From Istiophorus platypterus (lineage: Eukaryota > Chordata > Actinopteri > Istiophoriformes > Istiophoridae), in NCBI GenBank assembly GCA_016859345.1, contig CM029112.1, forward strand, positions 15,724,725 through 15,788,724: a stretch of DNA of 64,000 bases, read 5' to 3'. Made by a program: the position numbers and the translations under genes. Every line of letters begins with the position of its first letter. Within the stretch, counting starts at the first letter, position 1. The notes under the pieces were generated by a model, which was given only the letters and a program-made list of their open reading frames with translations, was not told the origin of the DNA and ran no database searches. Of this stretch, positions 1 to 13,231 are shown piece after piece.

Positions 1-3000
1 AATTTTGTTTGTATACAGACTTGTGATGTTTCAGTGTTTAACTTGATTACCTAGTGGTGCCGACTGCAACTTCAGTAGAATTCAACACCACTGCTGAATA
101 TTTTGGTTTTTTCTTCATAATTCAAATTTCATTGGGTTTTTTTTCTGTGAGATCATTTTTCTTTTCCCCCCTTCTTTTTTTTCTCCAAAGATATATGGCT
201 AGAAAAAAGGGGCGGACAGACTGCACTTAAAAATAAGAAGGAGAATGTAAATTACCCATACCCCAACTGTCTTGGGATTTAAGACACGGTGGCTTTAAGA
301 GGACTCTACTCTGTACTGTAGAAGGATGGTGTGGGATACTATTTGATGGTTGTCATTCCAGAAATTTCAGGAAGTCAGTGAGCACTAACTCAGGAAGAGT
401 GATTTGATTGAAGACAAATTCAATAAAGGAAAGAAAAAAATTGACTGAGTCAAGACCTTGCCTGTATTTCTGCCTGTCACACAGCATCATGAATGACGTG
501 ACAAGATGCGTGTGTGGGGGGTTGACTGACTGATGAAGTTGGCAGGGAAAACAATGGGAAGTAGAGTGTTAAGCCAAAACAAAAGAAAAGCAGAGAGTGA
601 GACATAGCACGATGACAAGAAAACATTCAGAACAGTGTGTCTTAGCACTGACTACTGGGTAGTAACTCTTCCAGCTTGGTGTGCTGATGTTAGGAGCAAA
701 CTTTCCGTTTTTGACACCCAGTAACACAGCAAATGACATGTAATAGACTTACTCCTCCAGGGTCACCACACCACACCATCTGCTTTTAATATATTGGGTC
801 CTGGTGAGCAAAACAAGACGGCTAAAACGGTCTCAAAAGTTTGCAACAGTTTGCAAAGTTTGCTAAATCCTAAATTATATATCAGAGTTAGTTTGGGTCA
901 TGTGCCCCTGTCCTTGCCTGTATCTTTACTGATCATTCTGTTTCAGCCACCTGGTTCATAATCAATGCAATGGCTTCAAATCTTCTTTTTTTTTTTAATT
1001 GACTCTTAAACTTTTATCTGCATTCCTCTGTGTAACAGCAGTTTTTTCTGTGCATAAGAACAAGAACTGCACGAGATATGGGAATGTCCATCTGCTGATT
1101 GATCAACCACTTTAGTCCAGTTGGGATGGATTGTCGTGAAAGTTTTCGCAGACATTTTTGTTCCCCAGAAGATGAATCCTAACGACTTCCGTGATCCCCT
1201 CACTTTTACTCCAGCGCCACCATGAGGTTCACATTTTTGGTATTTAGTGACAAGATTAATTGGATTATCATGAATTTTGGTACAAACATTCATGTCCCTC
1301 TCAGGATGAATTGTGATAACTTTTAATCGAGTGGTTTCATCAGGTCAAAAACTTAATTTGTTCAGTACTTTGGTTTAAGACCAAATACTTGGAAAACAAA
1401 TCAGCCTCAGCTGTACTTTGTTTTAAATGTTTATTAGCAAATGTTATTCCGATCACATGTAATACTAAGATGGTAAACAGGGTACACATTGCAGATTTTG
1501 AAAAATGTCTTTCACATTTTTCAAAATCTCCTGTTTTTTCCTAATCACTTACTGGTTACTTTAACTCCTTCAGGCCTATTTGTAACCCTTGTACAGTAAA
1601 GCTGACTCACAGATATATTGGCATTGCACCATTTTTATAGACTATCTGTGTTTCTTCCGATTTGATTGATCAGCCATCAACAAAAGATAATGTTCTGATT
1701 TATAAAAGAGGAGGAGACGTGAACAGTGACTTTTTTTTTATCCCTATTCAATATTTTCTTTACTCATTTTTTACTGCTTTTTTTGCTTGATCTTTGAGTT
1801 TTCAAGACACATGCTCAATCAGTTTTTATGAAGAAGCCAGTGCCCTCTTTCGTCAGCCCTCATAGCCTCTTGTGTGCATTTGTACATTGCTCAAGCTTTA
1901 GCAGCACAACTTTCCTTTTTTTTTCAGAGGAATAAAAAAACAAGCAGGAGTTGGTCTTGTCCTTGAGAAAGACGAGCACCAGAAGAGAAACACACACACA
2001 CACAGATGTGCATGCACACATGCCAGCATGTACACAATTGTGCAAAGAAACCCACACACCCATGTTGTATCAATCGCAAGCCCCCGCACATTCATTCAGA
2101 CTTAACAAGCATACACACACAAACACAGTTCTGAAGACACCTTGGGGAAGCTGGGTATAATTCGGGCAGTGGCAGTCTAAATTAAACGTTATTTTCCAGG
2201 ACCAATACGAAGCAGAGGAAAAAATCAATCAGCTTGTTTTTCTGGCTCATAAGGTGCAACAACATGAACACAAGTAAACTGTGTACAGATACTTGAATAA
2301 AATGGTTATATGAAAAATGTCTCCCTTGGCATTAAGCATGTGTGTATTTGATGCCATCAAAGCATCTTAGAAGTGAGGAGATTCTTTTGAAATTCATTTT
2401 ACAGTAAATAGCTTCATGTTTAGTAGCTGTGATGGATCCCCTTGGCAGGAGTCTCATAACTCCTACACTGAAATATCCCCGCTTTGCCACACAACCTGGA
2501 TTTCTCCCAGGTGGTGTATTGGATTTTCTCACCACCCATGGGTTCATGTTGCAAGGGTGAGTGTCTGTGTTTGTGTGTGAATGAGCTGTCTCCCAGCGGC
2601 CATCAGTTACATGTCTGGAGTTAATGTGTGAGCCATGGTTGCAGGTGTCACTCATTGACTCACTCACTCACACACACACATGAACGCATGACAAACTTTG
2701 GACAGAAATAGCAATATCTGCCCCAGTTAAGCCTTAGTCACAATTGTTTATGAAAGAGGAATCCTATGCAAGTTTTCTTTCTTCTGACCTTGAACTTAGA
2801 GAACAGCCAACTATGTTGCACCGCACTGTGCGTGCTCTCTTTTCCAACTGTGCATGCAAACACACACACACAAAGTCACAGATCAAGCATGTAGCTGCCT
2901 TTGTGGTCTTTCTAAATTTACATGAACAAAGAAATTCTGATGAACCTGTGTTCATCAGGTTACAGGGCAAAGCTGTGTATAGCCACTCACCCACACTCAC

Positions 3001-3212
3001 AGCATGACGTGTTCAATGGTATACACATAAGGCGCAGAGTGGGGCTGATTTATAAATGCAAAATTATCCTTATGTATGTGGACAGCAGTGGAATATGGAT
3101 AGTCAGAAAGGGATCTAGAAGAATGTGTGGTGGTAAAAAAGAATATGGAAGAGATGGAAGAGGAGGGAAACTGCCATTTATGTCTTATGTCTTACTATGC
3201 CCCCCCCCCCAG
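1..3212 (+). other. prkcb: prkcb intron upstream of C1B exon (partial)
   Basis: Intronic sequence with no exon that I can recognise; I looked for the C1A second half (VCCFVVHKRC-like) and did not find it. It holds an interspersed repeat at about 1080-1495 and scattered short CA repeats (1992-2004, 2112-2122, 2670-2680, 2861-2871). The intron ends in a run of eleven C (3200-3210) before the acceptor AG at 3211-3212. Confidence 0.85.
1080..1495. repeat. Interspersed repeat common in percomorph fish genomes (class uncertain)
   Basis: Blocks such as CTCAGGATGAATTGTGATAA (1299-1318), TTTCATCAGGTCAAAAACTT (about 1335), TACTTTGGTTTAAGACCAAA and CAGCCTCAGCTGTACTTTG (about 1404) match a high-copy teleost repeat I recognise from memory. 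In the usual copy they are followed by a run of GTTAGCATGCTAAC-type words, which is degraded here. Edges are approximate. No coding capacity. The 95-residue reverse-strand ORF across it is chance. Confidence 0.6.
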
Positions 3213-3324
3213 GACCCAAGGGCAAAGCATAAGTTTAAGATCCACACCTACTCCAGCCCGACCTTCTGTGACCACTGTGGCTCTCTGCTCTACGGCCTCA
3301 TACACCAGGGAATGAGATGTGACC
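3213..3324 (+). CDS. prkcb: prkcb exon: first half of C1B zinc-finger domain
   Basis: Encodes DPRAKHKFKIHTYSSPTFCD and on through CGSLLYGLIHQGMRCD. C1B binds diacylglycerol or phorbol ester at the membrane. The consensus His (H-K-F-K), the C-x2-C pair and the third Cys are present with the expected spacing of 12 and 13. The exon starts in phase 0 after a C-run acceptor and ends in phase 1 at the GTATGT donor (3325). At 112 nt it matches my memory of the mammalian exon 4 length. The frame is also open upstream of 3213, but the AG acceptor and family alignment fix the start. Confidence 0.96.
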
Positions 3325-6300
3325 GTATGTTCTCTTTTTTATTGATCACACTGTCTTTAGCACACACAAACTGCATCATTTTATAGGATTTTATTGGCAA
3401 AAATAGACAGTATTTACCCTTTTATCAATTTAGTTGGTGGCAGGCATATTTTAACACCATTACAGAGTACATCTCTGTATGAGTAAGGTTAAGTCTTCTT
3501 TCAGTAAGAGTAAATGTCTACACTAACGTTTCTCCTTTGCCTTTAATTAGTCATAAATTTATTACAACTGCACTGACATGGCAATCATCCTTAAAAAGTA
3601 TATATTGCCATTTTTTGCAAGTAATATAACAAAGTGCATGATCTTTGCATGCGCTCATGTCCTTGTAAAGAAATTCTCAGTGTTCAGAGAATAAACGTCA
3701 GTAATCACATTGTGTTTGTGCGTATGTGCGCATGTTTTCCAGATTGTATGATGAACATCCATAAGCGCTGTGTGGCCAACGTGCCGAGCCTGTGTGGGAC
3801 AGACCACACTGAGAGGAGAGGTCGGCTCCAGATCAGCGCTGAAGTCAAGACTAATGTGCTCACTGTTACCAGTACGTATAACTCAGACACACTCACTCAC
3901 ACAGTCACCAAATACACATACATCTGTCCAGACTTTACTGTAGATTACCAGTCATCTGTCTCCCTCTGCTGGTAGAGGTGATGGTGCAATGACACAATAT
4001 GATATAAGATGAGACTCGGAAATCATTGAAGTTAATGCAGGTTTGTGTTCCCGTAAACTGACGTAGAAGGCAATTGTGGATTATTATCATCCAGGTGTGA
4101 AGAAAATGAATGTACACTGTGAGTGCGATTGTTATGTCATGTAAATTCTAAATCGTCACAAGTTACTTCACAGAAGCTGAATTTAGTCGACAGTAAGTCA
4201 ACACAAACACTGAATATACTGTTTTTGGCCTTAATTTTTTTCAAAATTCAAACTGCATTATAATTACTCATTTGGCAGACACTTGTATCCAAAGAAACTT
4301 ATAAATTAGGGACAGTGATATTTATGTTGCAAAAAGAATGTAATCTAGTGATGTTTTCATTAAAAATATGTCCTGTCCCTAGTTTAACACATTTATGGCA
4401 TCTTTATATGCCACAGTGAACTAATGACTGCATGTCGATCCAAGTTCGTGTAACTCAAAATTTTAAAGTAATTTTAAAAAGATACCTGTGTTTCTGTGTA
4501 TTTTTCACTATTTTTTCATAATTCATTTCTTTATCTGTTTCTTTAAAAAAAAACAAATATGATGTGTATAATTTATTTTTCTTTTCAATGAGATTTACTT
4601 TTTTTCAAGAGTGAATAAGCTGTTACTTCACTGTGTTCCCAACCAGCACGAGAAAAGAGAAGTCATTAGTTTCGCTATAGTAAGCAGTTTCTTTTGCATT
4701 TTCACAATTGACAATATGTTTAGTATGTTTTCTTCCAGTGACTTTAATCTATACTGACGAAATGTCTCCCTTGAACAAGCCTCATTTCAAAGGAGAAACA
4801 CTGAATCTTTTTCCTTTATAATGTCATGACCTGCCTAATGGTTTCAGTAACTGATAAATAGAAATCGTCACCACACTTTTGTGTTCTTGTAGCACCATGT
4901 CTTAACTCCAGGTGGCAGCAGATATTTACATTAAGTTCACAACCACTTACTTAACTTCTTTGTGCCTGTCAGGTCAGTTCAAGCTACTTTAATACTCAAA
5001 CTGAAAACATAGTGAAAACATTTAGCAGAATTGAAGAAAAACCTATTTGTGCTCTGGCGTTAGCCAAGTTCATACAAATATTTTTTGACTTTTGCAGAGT
5101 AACTTGTAGCATCTACCACAAAGTTTAAAGCTTGTTATCAAAAGTGCATACAAGTCTGACTACATTTCAGTTTAGGTTTGTGGACTTCCCAGTCTCAGCC
5201 TGCATAAGTCTGCTTCAACTTGCCACAATTCATCCTTAAGTCATAGATGATTGAAAGGTCAAATATAAAATATAGTGAATAAAATGGTAATGCTAAAATC
5301 GTCCTTTCCAACCTCCTCTTTTTCCTCCGTCCCATACTCGAGGCAAGGGCTTCTTTGCTTAGTCTGCTACCATTGTTACTCGGACTATGAGATGTCAGGA
5401 AATGGTTGGACAGGTAGTATTTGAATGTATTATAGGTCTTAAATGTACAATCTTGCTTGGGAGTATTCCAGGGAGCAAGAAATCATTATATATCTGTGCG
5501 GTATGAAAATAAAATTGATAGCCCGTACTGACATTTAATTTATAAGAAAATATAACTGACTGGAAAATTGACATTGACTTGATTGGTGTAGAAAGCTAGA
5601 CAGCTCTTATTGTTGGAAAAAAAAAATCACTTCTGCTGTTAAAGATAGAAATGCTTCATTCTTCTGGGACAATAAATAGTACAATATATTACATTATTAC
5701 AGGATCTGTTTATAAGTGCATGTACATTACATAAATAGTTAAGAGAGCTATATAGTTTGGAGTCATCCCCCTTTTTCTGTTTCACCCTCCCACTCTCTTC
5801 TCTCTTCCAGGTTCCCACGCTCGTAGAATGATCATTAGCAAGGATTTACTGTGGGAAATGATAAGAGAGCAGACTTATCACACACAGCCTTCTAGGACAG
5901 CAGTAAAGGCTACAACTCACAAGTGCTACACAACAGAACTAATTAAAATGCAATAGAGTACATTAGAATAAAGCTGAATTGTAGGAGCTGATCGTCAGCT
6001 GACTATCAGCTTACCATCCTAGTTTTTGCAGTTTAGTCTTATTAGTCTCTAACATTATGGTCACATCAGGCAAGAATTGTTTTTTCGTCATTTAACTCAC
6101 TTAAATTTAAAAACAGGAATTTATCCTCCTGTCTTCAGCTACTTGTGATAAAATCCTCCTCCGATTTTCCTTGTGGTTGTAGTTTGCAGTCAATAAGAAG
6201 CACAGGTGGCGAAATACTAGTTTTTGTCCACAGGGGTCAGTGTGCAGCCATCAGCAGCTCACTTGCTCCCTCATTGCAGCGAGGTAGAAAAAAAATGCAC

Positions 6301-9300
6301 CGCAGAGAAAGAATCATAGAACCACCAGGAATTATTCTACAGCTTAACATAGCAGGAGCTTGTGGAAATGGCTGCTACACTGAGAGATGCATTTGTGCTG
6401 TGGACTTAAGTTCTGGATTTAATCAAAGCTATTGACATTGGTGCAAGGGTGTAGGTTTGGCCTCAACATTGGTAGGGACAACCCCCCTCCAACTCCCACA
6501 AACACACACACCGAACAAAAAACAACCTACATCATTATTTTTGACATTCAGTGGGCCTAACTGTTTCAGTATATACCCTGGTTTCCTTTCCTCTTCTGTT
6601 GTATTCCTTGTTTTCGTTGTAGTGTCTATTTAAACAACCTAAACAGATGCCAACGTGGATCTGAATGCCTCCTAAAGAGACATCGAAACCTAACCTGCTC
6701 TGTATCCACGTTATCAAAGTGTTCTTTTGCATCATTTTATTATTACTTACGACTAAGTTATCCTCAAAATAAGTGGACTATGGTTATATTACGTGTAAGT
6801 TGGTAATTTACGATTGATTCATGATGGCATATATTTAATCACAGTATCTTTGTAAGGCCTTAACTGAAGACCTCAATGTTTAGCTTCTTGTCCCTCAACC
6901 TGCCCAACAGCACCTTTCCTAATCAGCCTGTTCTACACCTGTAGCCTGCTCCTGTGTTTCCTGATTACAAAATAATTCATAAATGGGGACATTTTAAAGG
7001 GAATTCTAGACTGAAATTCAACTCATAATTTGACGTATCCAAGTATCTTATGTTTAGACTACTCCTGATAGCAACCGAACTGCTAGCCTACGGATGACAG
7101 AAGCAAGGTTAGCCTTCTAGTTAACGCTAGCTAACATCGTTGCTAACATCAATCGGAATTCATTTTCACAGTTTAAAGACTCGGTGTTAGGTAGCTAGCA
7201 GGTTTTCATTTTAAATAATGTTTGACAACTTCAATTGTCCACACACTGATCAGCTCTCGACTCCGCCGTGTCTGAAATTAAGTATGGTTTTTACACTTGA
7301 CCTCAGATAGGCCCCTCCATTCCATCCAATCAAATGCTAGCATTTCCACATTGGTTGTCTTGCAGACATACCCTCTGGTCAGGTACTTCGGCATTATCCA
7401 ATATGACTCACTCCAGTGATTATGTGAACGACTTCGTTCAAATCTTGGTAGGGACAATTCTGTCATCCTAAAATACTGGTAAGGACATGTCCCTACCGTC
7501 CATATGCGAACCCTTGCCATTGCCCCAGTGAAAAGTAACACCTTAATGATAAGGTCAGGGTCAGTGTTAAAACAGCGCCAGTGGAGACAGAGAATCAGCA
7601 GGGGAGAATGGAGTGGGACATGGGATTTGGGCTTTGAAAGGTGCCCCCTTCCTTCGGTACTGTGCTCATGCTGCACAAGTCACCAATAATGACTTTTGGT
7701 GTATTGGCTCAAAAACTTCCAAGCATGTACCATTAAACTTCCAAAAGAACATTACAAGAGATGAAAAATAAAAGTTGCTTTAATTTTATGTACTGCTAAT
7801 AGTGGGAAATTTGACTTGTTCAGCCAGTCAGGGTTACTCTAGATACCTGGGTCTCAGAATCTTTGAACACTTACAGCATTCTTGTCAGCACTGCAGAATT
7901 TTCTATGCTATGTTTTATTACATTGCCCTTGACAAGAAAAGTGGGACACAGGCTTTACACTTTTGTTCCAACCTTTGGAGATTATTGAGATGCCTATTTA
8001 CTCAAAAAAATCCATAATGTGGCAGGAAGAGCCCTCAGCAGAATCACTGAAAGACTACCGAACAGAAAATTAGAACTGGCCTCAGGTCATGCTGTGAGAA
8101 CGAACAGCAGATGCCGCACCTATGATTTCAAGTCAGAGTGTTAACAGAATGCTGAATGTCTGTTCAGTGGATTGGGATCACACATAGCTAGGGGTGTTAT
8201 CAACATCAATCAACAGTACATTTACTGTGGTGTGAAACACATAGGGGGGAAGTTGATCTATTTCATTAGATAGACTGATTTAATATTTTATTCATCTCGG
8301 TTTATCTTGTTGGCAGCTGATCAGAGTCAAAACAAATAGGAGTCCCATTCCAATCCATGAAGTAGCAGTCCTGATGACTTTGCACTTAAATGAACCTCTG
8401 TTGTGTTGGTACCCTTTGATTACATTTTTGAAAACAGACTAGCTAAAATCGACCTCACGTCAACATCTTTCTTTTTGCTTAAACATCTTTTCTACCCATT
8501 AAATCTAGCATTTTGGGGTTCAGGACAGATGCTGATGTTACAGGAGGGGATCTGGACTCTTTATCTTTTCTTTTTTATCTTTCTTTTTTGTGCAGTTTTA
8601 GATATTTTCAATTTGCATCGTTCTCACCCGTCTAGACAAGTGAAATTGAACACACATTCATACTCGCCATGAATGTCACTACCATTTCACCATCCCCAGG
8701 GGGAGTTATCTGAAAAAGACATCACTAGTTTTGCAGCACGTATGCAAGCAAGTAGGGGTGGGACTGAACATAAGAATCCTACTTAGACTCCAATGAGGCT
8801 GCTTCACATGGGAAAAGGTGCACTGCCAACACTCATGCTGGTGTGCACATATAGTATTCTGCTGTTACTGCACTCTTATCTCCATTCCCCTCCCTGAAGA
8901 CTCAAACACACGCGTTGTCTCACTCTCTCTCTCTCTCACACACACGCAAACACATACAGACAAATCTATAGGTAGACCTTTACATGCTCCTTGCAATTAG
9001 AAAATACTGTATGGAAGCAAGATTTCACACATGCATACTCAGTCACATACATGAGCCCAACAGTCTATGCACAAGCAGATCCCTTCACCCGATTACATAC
9101 ATATACAAAAACACACACCAATTTCCATTTTACTTTACTATTTAATTGTCCTATGAGACCATTTGGCATGCTACACTCTTTATAGCTCCCCTGAACCAGC
9201 GTTTGATGGTCACTTTAACAGGCATCATCTAATATTTATTTACCTTCTCCGCTGAGGGCTTAATGTTGGCCAATGGGTCTGTGCTGTGGTTAACTTCTTG

Positions 9301-12300
9301 GAGCTTAGTGTAGCATGGTGCTGTAACAGCATGAAAATCTTATTTCTCAGACATCTTGCGGTGTTCTCACACTGCGAGCTCACTGGGAAGCTCTCCTTTC
9401 AGTCCTGGTTTAAAAGGATGTTGCATGTTCCACACAGCACTAACAGCTGTGTATCTCACTAGTTAAGTGTAAAATAATCCATTGTGGGCAGAGACGGCCT
9501 GAAATGTTAAACTGCACTTTCCAGTGAACTCAAGTGCACTATCGTGACAATACAAGATGGACCAGCATCAGTATTATGTCACAGTAAAATGTGACATTTT
9601 CAGTCTGCATTATTTGTCTCCCAATCCATGTCTGTGTTGTGACAACCACAGGTTTGGGCAGAAATAAACCCTTGGAAAACCTACTAAAACCCAAGTTTCA
9701 CAAATGAATTGTTAACAAAAAAGGACTTGACCCCCAAAAAGAACCCATGGACAGACAGACTAGGTGTAAAATGGACCAGACAAAAACTGGATCCAAAAGG
9801 CTGTCAGGCAAACAGATCCAAATACGGAGAGAATCAACCAGCGTTCACAAATATTCATATTGGTCCAACAAAAGAGTAACATGTCAGTTCCTGTGGCATA
9901 GTTTAAACAGATCTCGGTTCGCTTGTAACACGCAATCAGCGAAAATGCAATAATTTTGCAAAGGAAAGTAAACTACAAGTATTACCACATTCTTACTGTT
10001 ACTAATTCAGCAAATTCAGATACCATGACAGATGTTTTTAGGTTTATACATTTGTAGATGGATATTTAATGATCTTTGGGCAGGAGACCTGGTCGGATCA
10101 GATTTAAAATGCTCTCAAGAGGTAATAAATAAGGAATATCACCTCTCCGAGAAGAAGAGTTTTGAGCTGGTGTGTAAAGTTAAGAGGCACCAACTTGAAG
10201 CAGTGACTTGATCTCTCTTATCTATGAGTAGCACTGGCTCATGAATCAATCTCCTGTCTCCTGTCGTAGTTGTCCAGGGTTACCTTCTCTTTTGAGTATT
10301 CAAGGAAGAGTAATTTAAAAGTAAAATGTTTCACCTGCTCTCTTCACATGATGTGACCTGACACACTAAAATATATCTTTTCCCCAGAGGGCTACATAAT
10401 AAACATTACTGAGCTACATCAGCGAAGTACTTTGTACTGTGTGTTTGTAAATTGGGGGTGGGAAAGGTTCTTGGTTGTGTGTGTGTGTGTGTTAACGTGT
10501 GTTCTTTTGTTTTCTCAAATAACTTGCATGCTCTAAATTAAATTTTAAGACCCTTATGCACAATAATGAGCAGTGCAGAGCTCAATGTCATTTGCACAAC
10601 TACAGTCTGCGTTTATTTGAACCCACCTGCTGTTTCAGCTAATGTAGACTACCCTTTTGCACATTAGTAGACTACTCATATGCAAAAGCTTTGGATATTT
10701 TCTCACTAATGTTACTCCTTGTATCATCATACTAGGGGAGTGTTCATACCATCTTCTCCAACTAGAAAATATTATTGTCGTCAGGGTCCGGAGTAATTAA
10801 GTTTGGAAATGTATCACTATAGATATGAAGCCAACAGTAGGTGATTCTCCCTTGAAAGTTTAGAAAAGAAATAAAAAAACTTTAAAGGTAAGGATCTTCA
10901 CAGTAACCAGATTACAGCAATATTTGTACAGTAAGCAAGCTCTGCTATCACACATGCAAAGCCGTTTCCAATTTCCATCCATAAAATCTTGTTACTGATT
11001 CTTGTCCCTCTCTTTTGCCACCTCCCTCTTCCTTTCATTCTTCTCCCTCCCCTTCCAGTCAAAGAAGGTAGAAATCTGGTTCCCATGGACCCCAATGGTC
11101 TCTCAGACCCCTACGTGAAGCTTAAACTGATTCCAGATCCCCGCAGCGAGAGTAAACAGAAAACCAAGACCATAAAGTGCTGCCTCAACCCCACCTGGAA
11201 TGAGACCTTTAAATTGTAAGACTCCATTATGCCATGTTTGGTGCTTTATTTCATTTATCTTTCTGTCTTTCTTTGCCTTTTACTCTCTTGTCCTTCCTTC
11301 AGTCTTTCCACATATTATCTCTATTTCTTCTCTTTCATCTCTCTCACTCAGTGCAGTGTTTTAAGAGCATCACATTATGCTCATCTTTCCATGCTTGTGT
11401 AACCGCTGGCACTCAGATAAAAACATCTGGCTCCTTATATTCATAAAACCTTGCTTTTGGGGGTTGGTTCCTGGAGTTGGCTCCAATTACATTCTTAATA
11501 AGCCACATTGCAGTTTGCATGGAAGAAGACAGAGATTTCCATTTCCAGGGATCTGGGTGCAGATGCTAAGTTTGAAAGGCATTTTTTCCACCTTTCCAAC
11601 AACATCAAAATAACTGCTCTACATGAGTGGTATGAATGTAAGGCAAAGGCTAGACTTTTAGACAGCTACTACTGTATTTCTTGTGCATTTGGGAAATGAG
11701 GTGAACTTTATTACCAGAGGAATGTTACTAAATGGTTTAGGCAATGATAAATCCATAACTTCTCTCTTTGGGCTTTAAAGTTAAACATTTTGTAATAGGA
11801 GAAGTCATATTATAAAAAAGAAGTAACCACCTTGAAAAAATCTTCCAGTTGTTGATCGTCCTGTTTCTGTCCCAGCCACCTGAAGGAGTACGATAAGGAC
11901 CGCCGTCTGTCGGTGGAGGTGTGGGACTGGGACCTGACCAGCCGCAACGACTTCATGGGATCACTGTCCTTTGGCATCTCGGAGCTCCAAAAACAAGGGG
12001 TGGACGGATGGTGAGATTAAAAGGAAGATAGAGGGATGAATGGAGGAAAGGATGGAGAGGTGTGAGTCAGAGAAACAGCACAGGTAGATGAGGAGGGAGA
12101 GTGAAGGTGACCTTGTTCATTACTGCACCATTGAGGAAATACTCTTTTTATTCTGGTGATATTCAGTCCAAGTATCTCTCTCCTGTCTCTTTATCTCTGC
12201 TTCTTTATCTCTCCACTACCCTCCATCCCACTCTCTCCAGCTCAGTCTCTATATCTCTCAATCTTCCTCTCTTCCTGTTTTTTTTTTTTTTGGGGGGGGG

Positions 12301-13031
12301 GGGGTTGCTGATACTGCCCTGTCAGGGAATTTAATGAGATGCCGGTGTTTGAGGTGGAATGGTGGAGCTAGAGAGATGCCATTTACAAAAAAAAAAAAAA
12401 AAAAAAATCAGATATTTGGAGCTGAGAGAACCTGTGTAAGTTTTTGTTTTCCTCTCCTCTGTCTCTGTGCAGCTCTAAAGGTTCACACCTGCACAGGGAC
12501 CCCCGGGGGGGGGGGGTCGCGTTGCAGTGAGACTGACATTAAGATTGCAATAACAAAATTACTGTCTCAACTCAGCTGTGCTTTGGCCCATCTCTGTCAG
12601 GCTTTGCTAGATCACCATGAAGGAGAGGGAATTACTAAATTATCAGCTGATTATTCTTATAGACTCTAAATCAGGTTTCACTACCTGTCAGCAGCCAGGG
12701 GTATTGGCAGCAGTTAAATGCTTAAATTGTATAAACTAACTGGGAATTGATTTGATTGAGAATGGTGTCTCTTCAGGTTTAAGCTGCTCTCCCAGGAAGA
12801 AGGTGAGTACTTCAATGTTCCGGTAGCTCCAGAAGGGGAGGAAGGCAATGAGGAGCTACGGCAGAAATTTGAGGCGAGTGTCTATTTGTAATTTTAGTCT
12901 ATTTGTTTTTTATTTGTGGTTTTCTTTTTATTTAGTTTCTTTTTTTTTTAATTTTGTTTTGTTTTTATGTAGGAGTACATGTAAATGTGTGCCTGCATAT
13001 GTTTAAATGGGCTGGTATGGTAGGCTTGTGA

Positions 13032-13079
<48 letters not shown>

Positions 13080-13186
13080 TTGCATATTGCATCTTTGTGT
13101 GTCTAAGTGAGAGCCTCTCTGGAAGAGCTGTTAGCAGTTGGCAGACACACTTATAGTACCATCCGGTCTGGCACACTGCAGGTTCA

Positions 13187-13231
<45 letters not shown>

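Larger units (their letters stand above)
3872..11058 (+). other. prkcb: prkcb intron (7.2 kb) between C1B and C2 exons
   Basis: GT-AG intron ending in a clean CT-rich tract and CCAG at 11055-11058. It holds a short teleost repeat motif at 4269-4312, a candidate TIR element at 6443-7517, a CT/CA patch at 8921-8960 and a TG run at about 10477-10492. I see no further exon. Confidence 0.85.

Noticed and set aside
419..426. AATAAA hexamer as a gene end
   Set aside because: Lies inside a prkcb intron with no upstream terminal exon; a chance match.
1006..1293. 95-codon reverse-strand ORF
   Set aside because: Lies within a high-copy interspersed repeat; product unlike any protein I know.
1..3200. 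C1A exon of prkcb
   Set aside because: Searched for by eye from the expected peptide (cysteine-rich VCCFVVHKRC region) and not found; it must lie upstream of the window.
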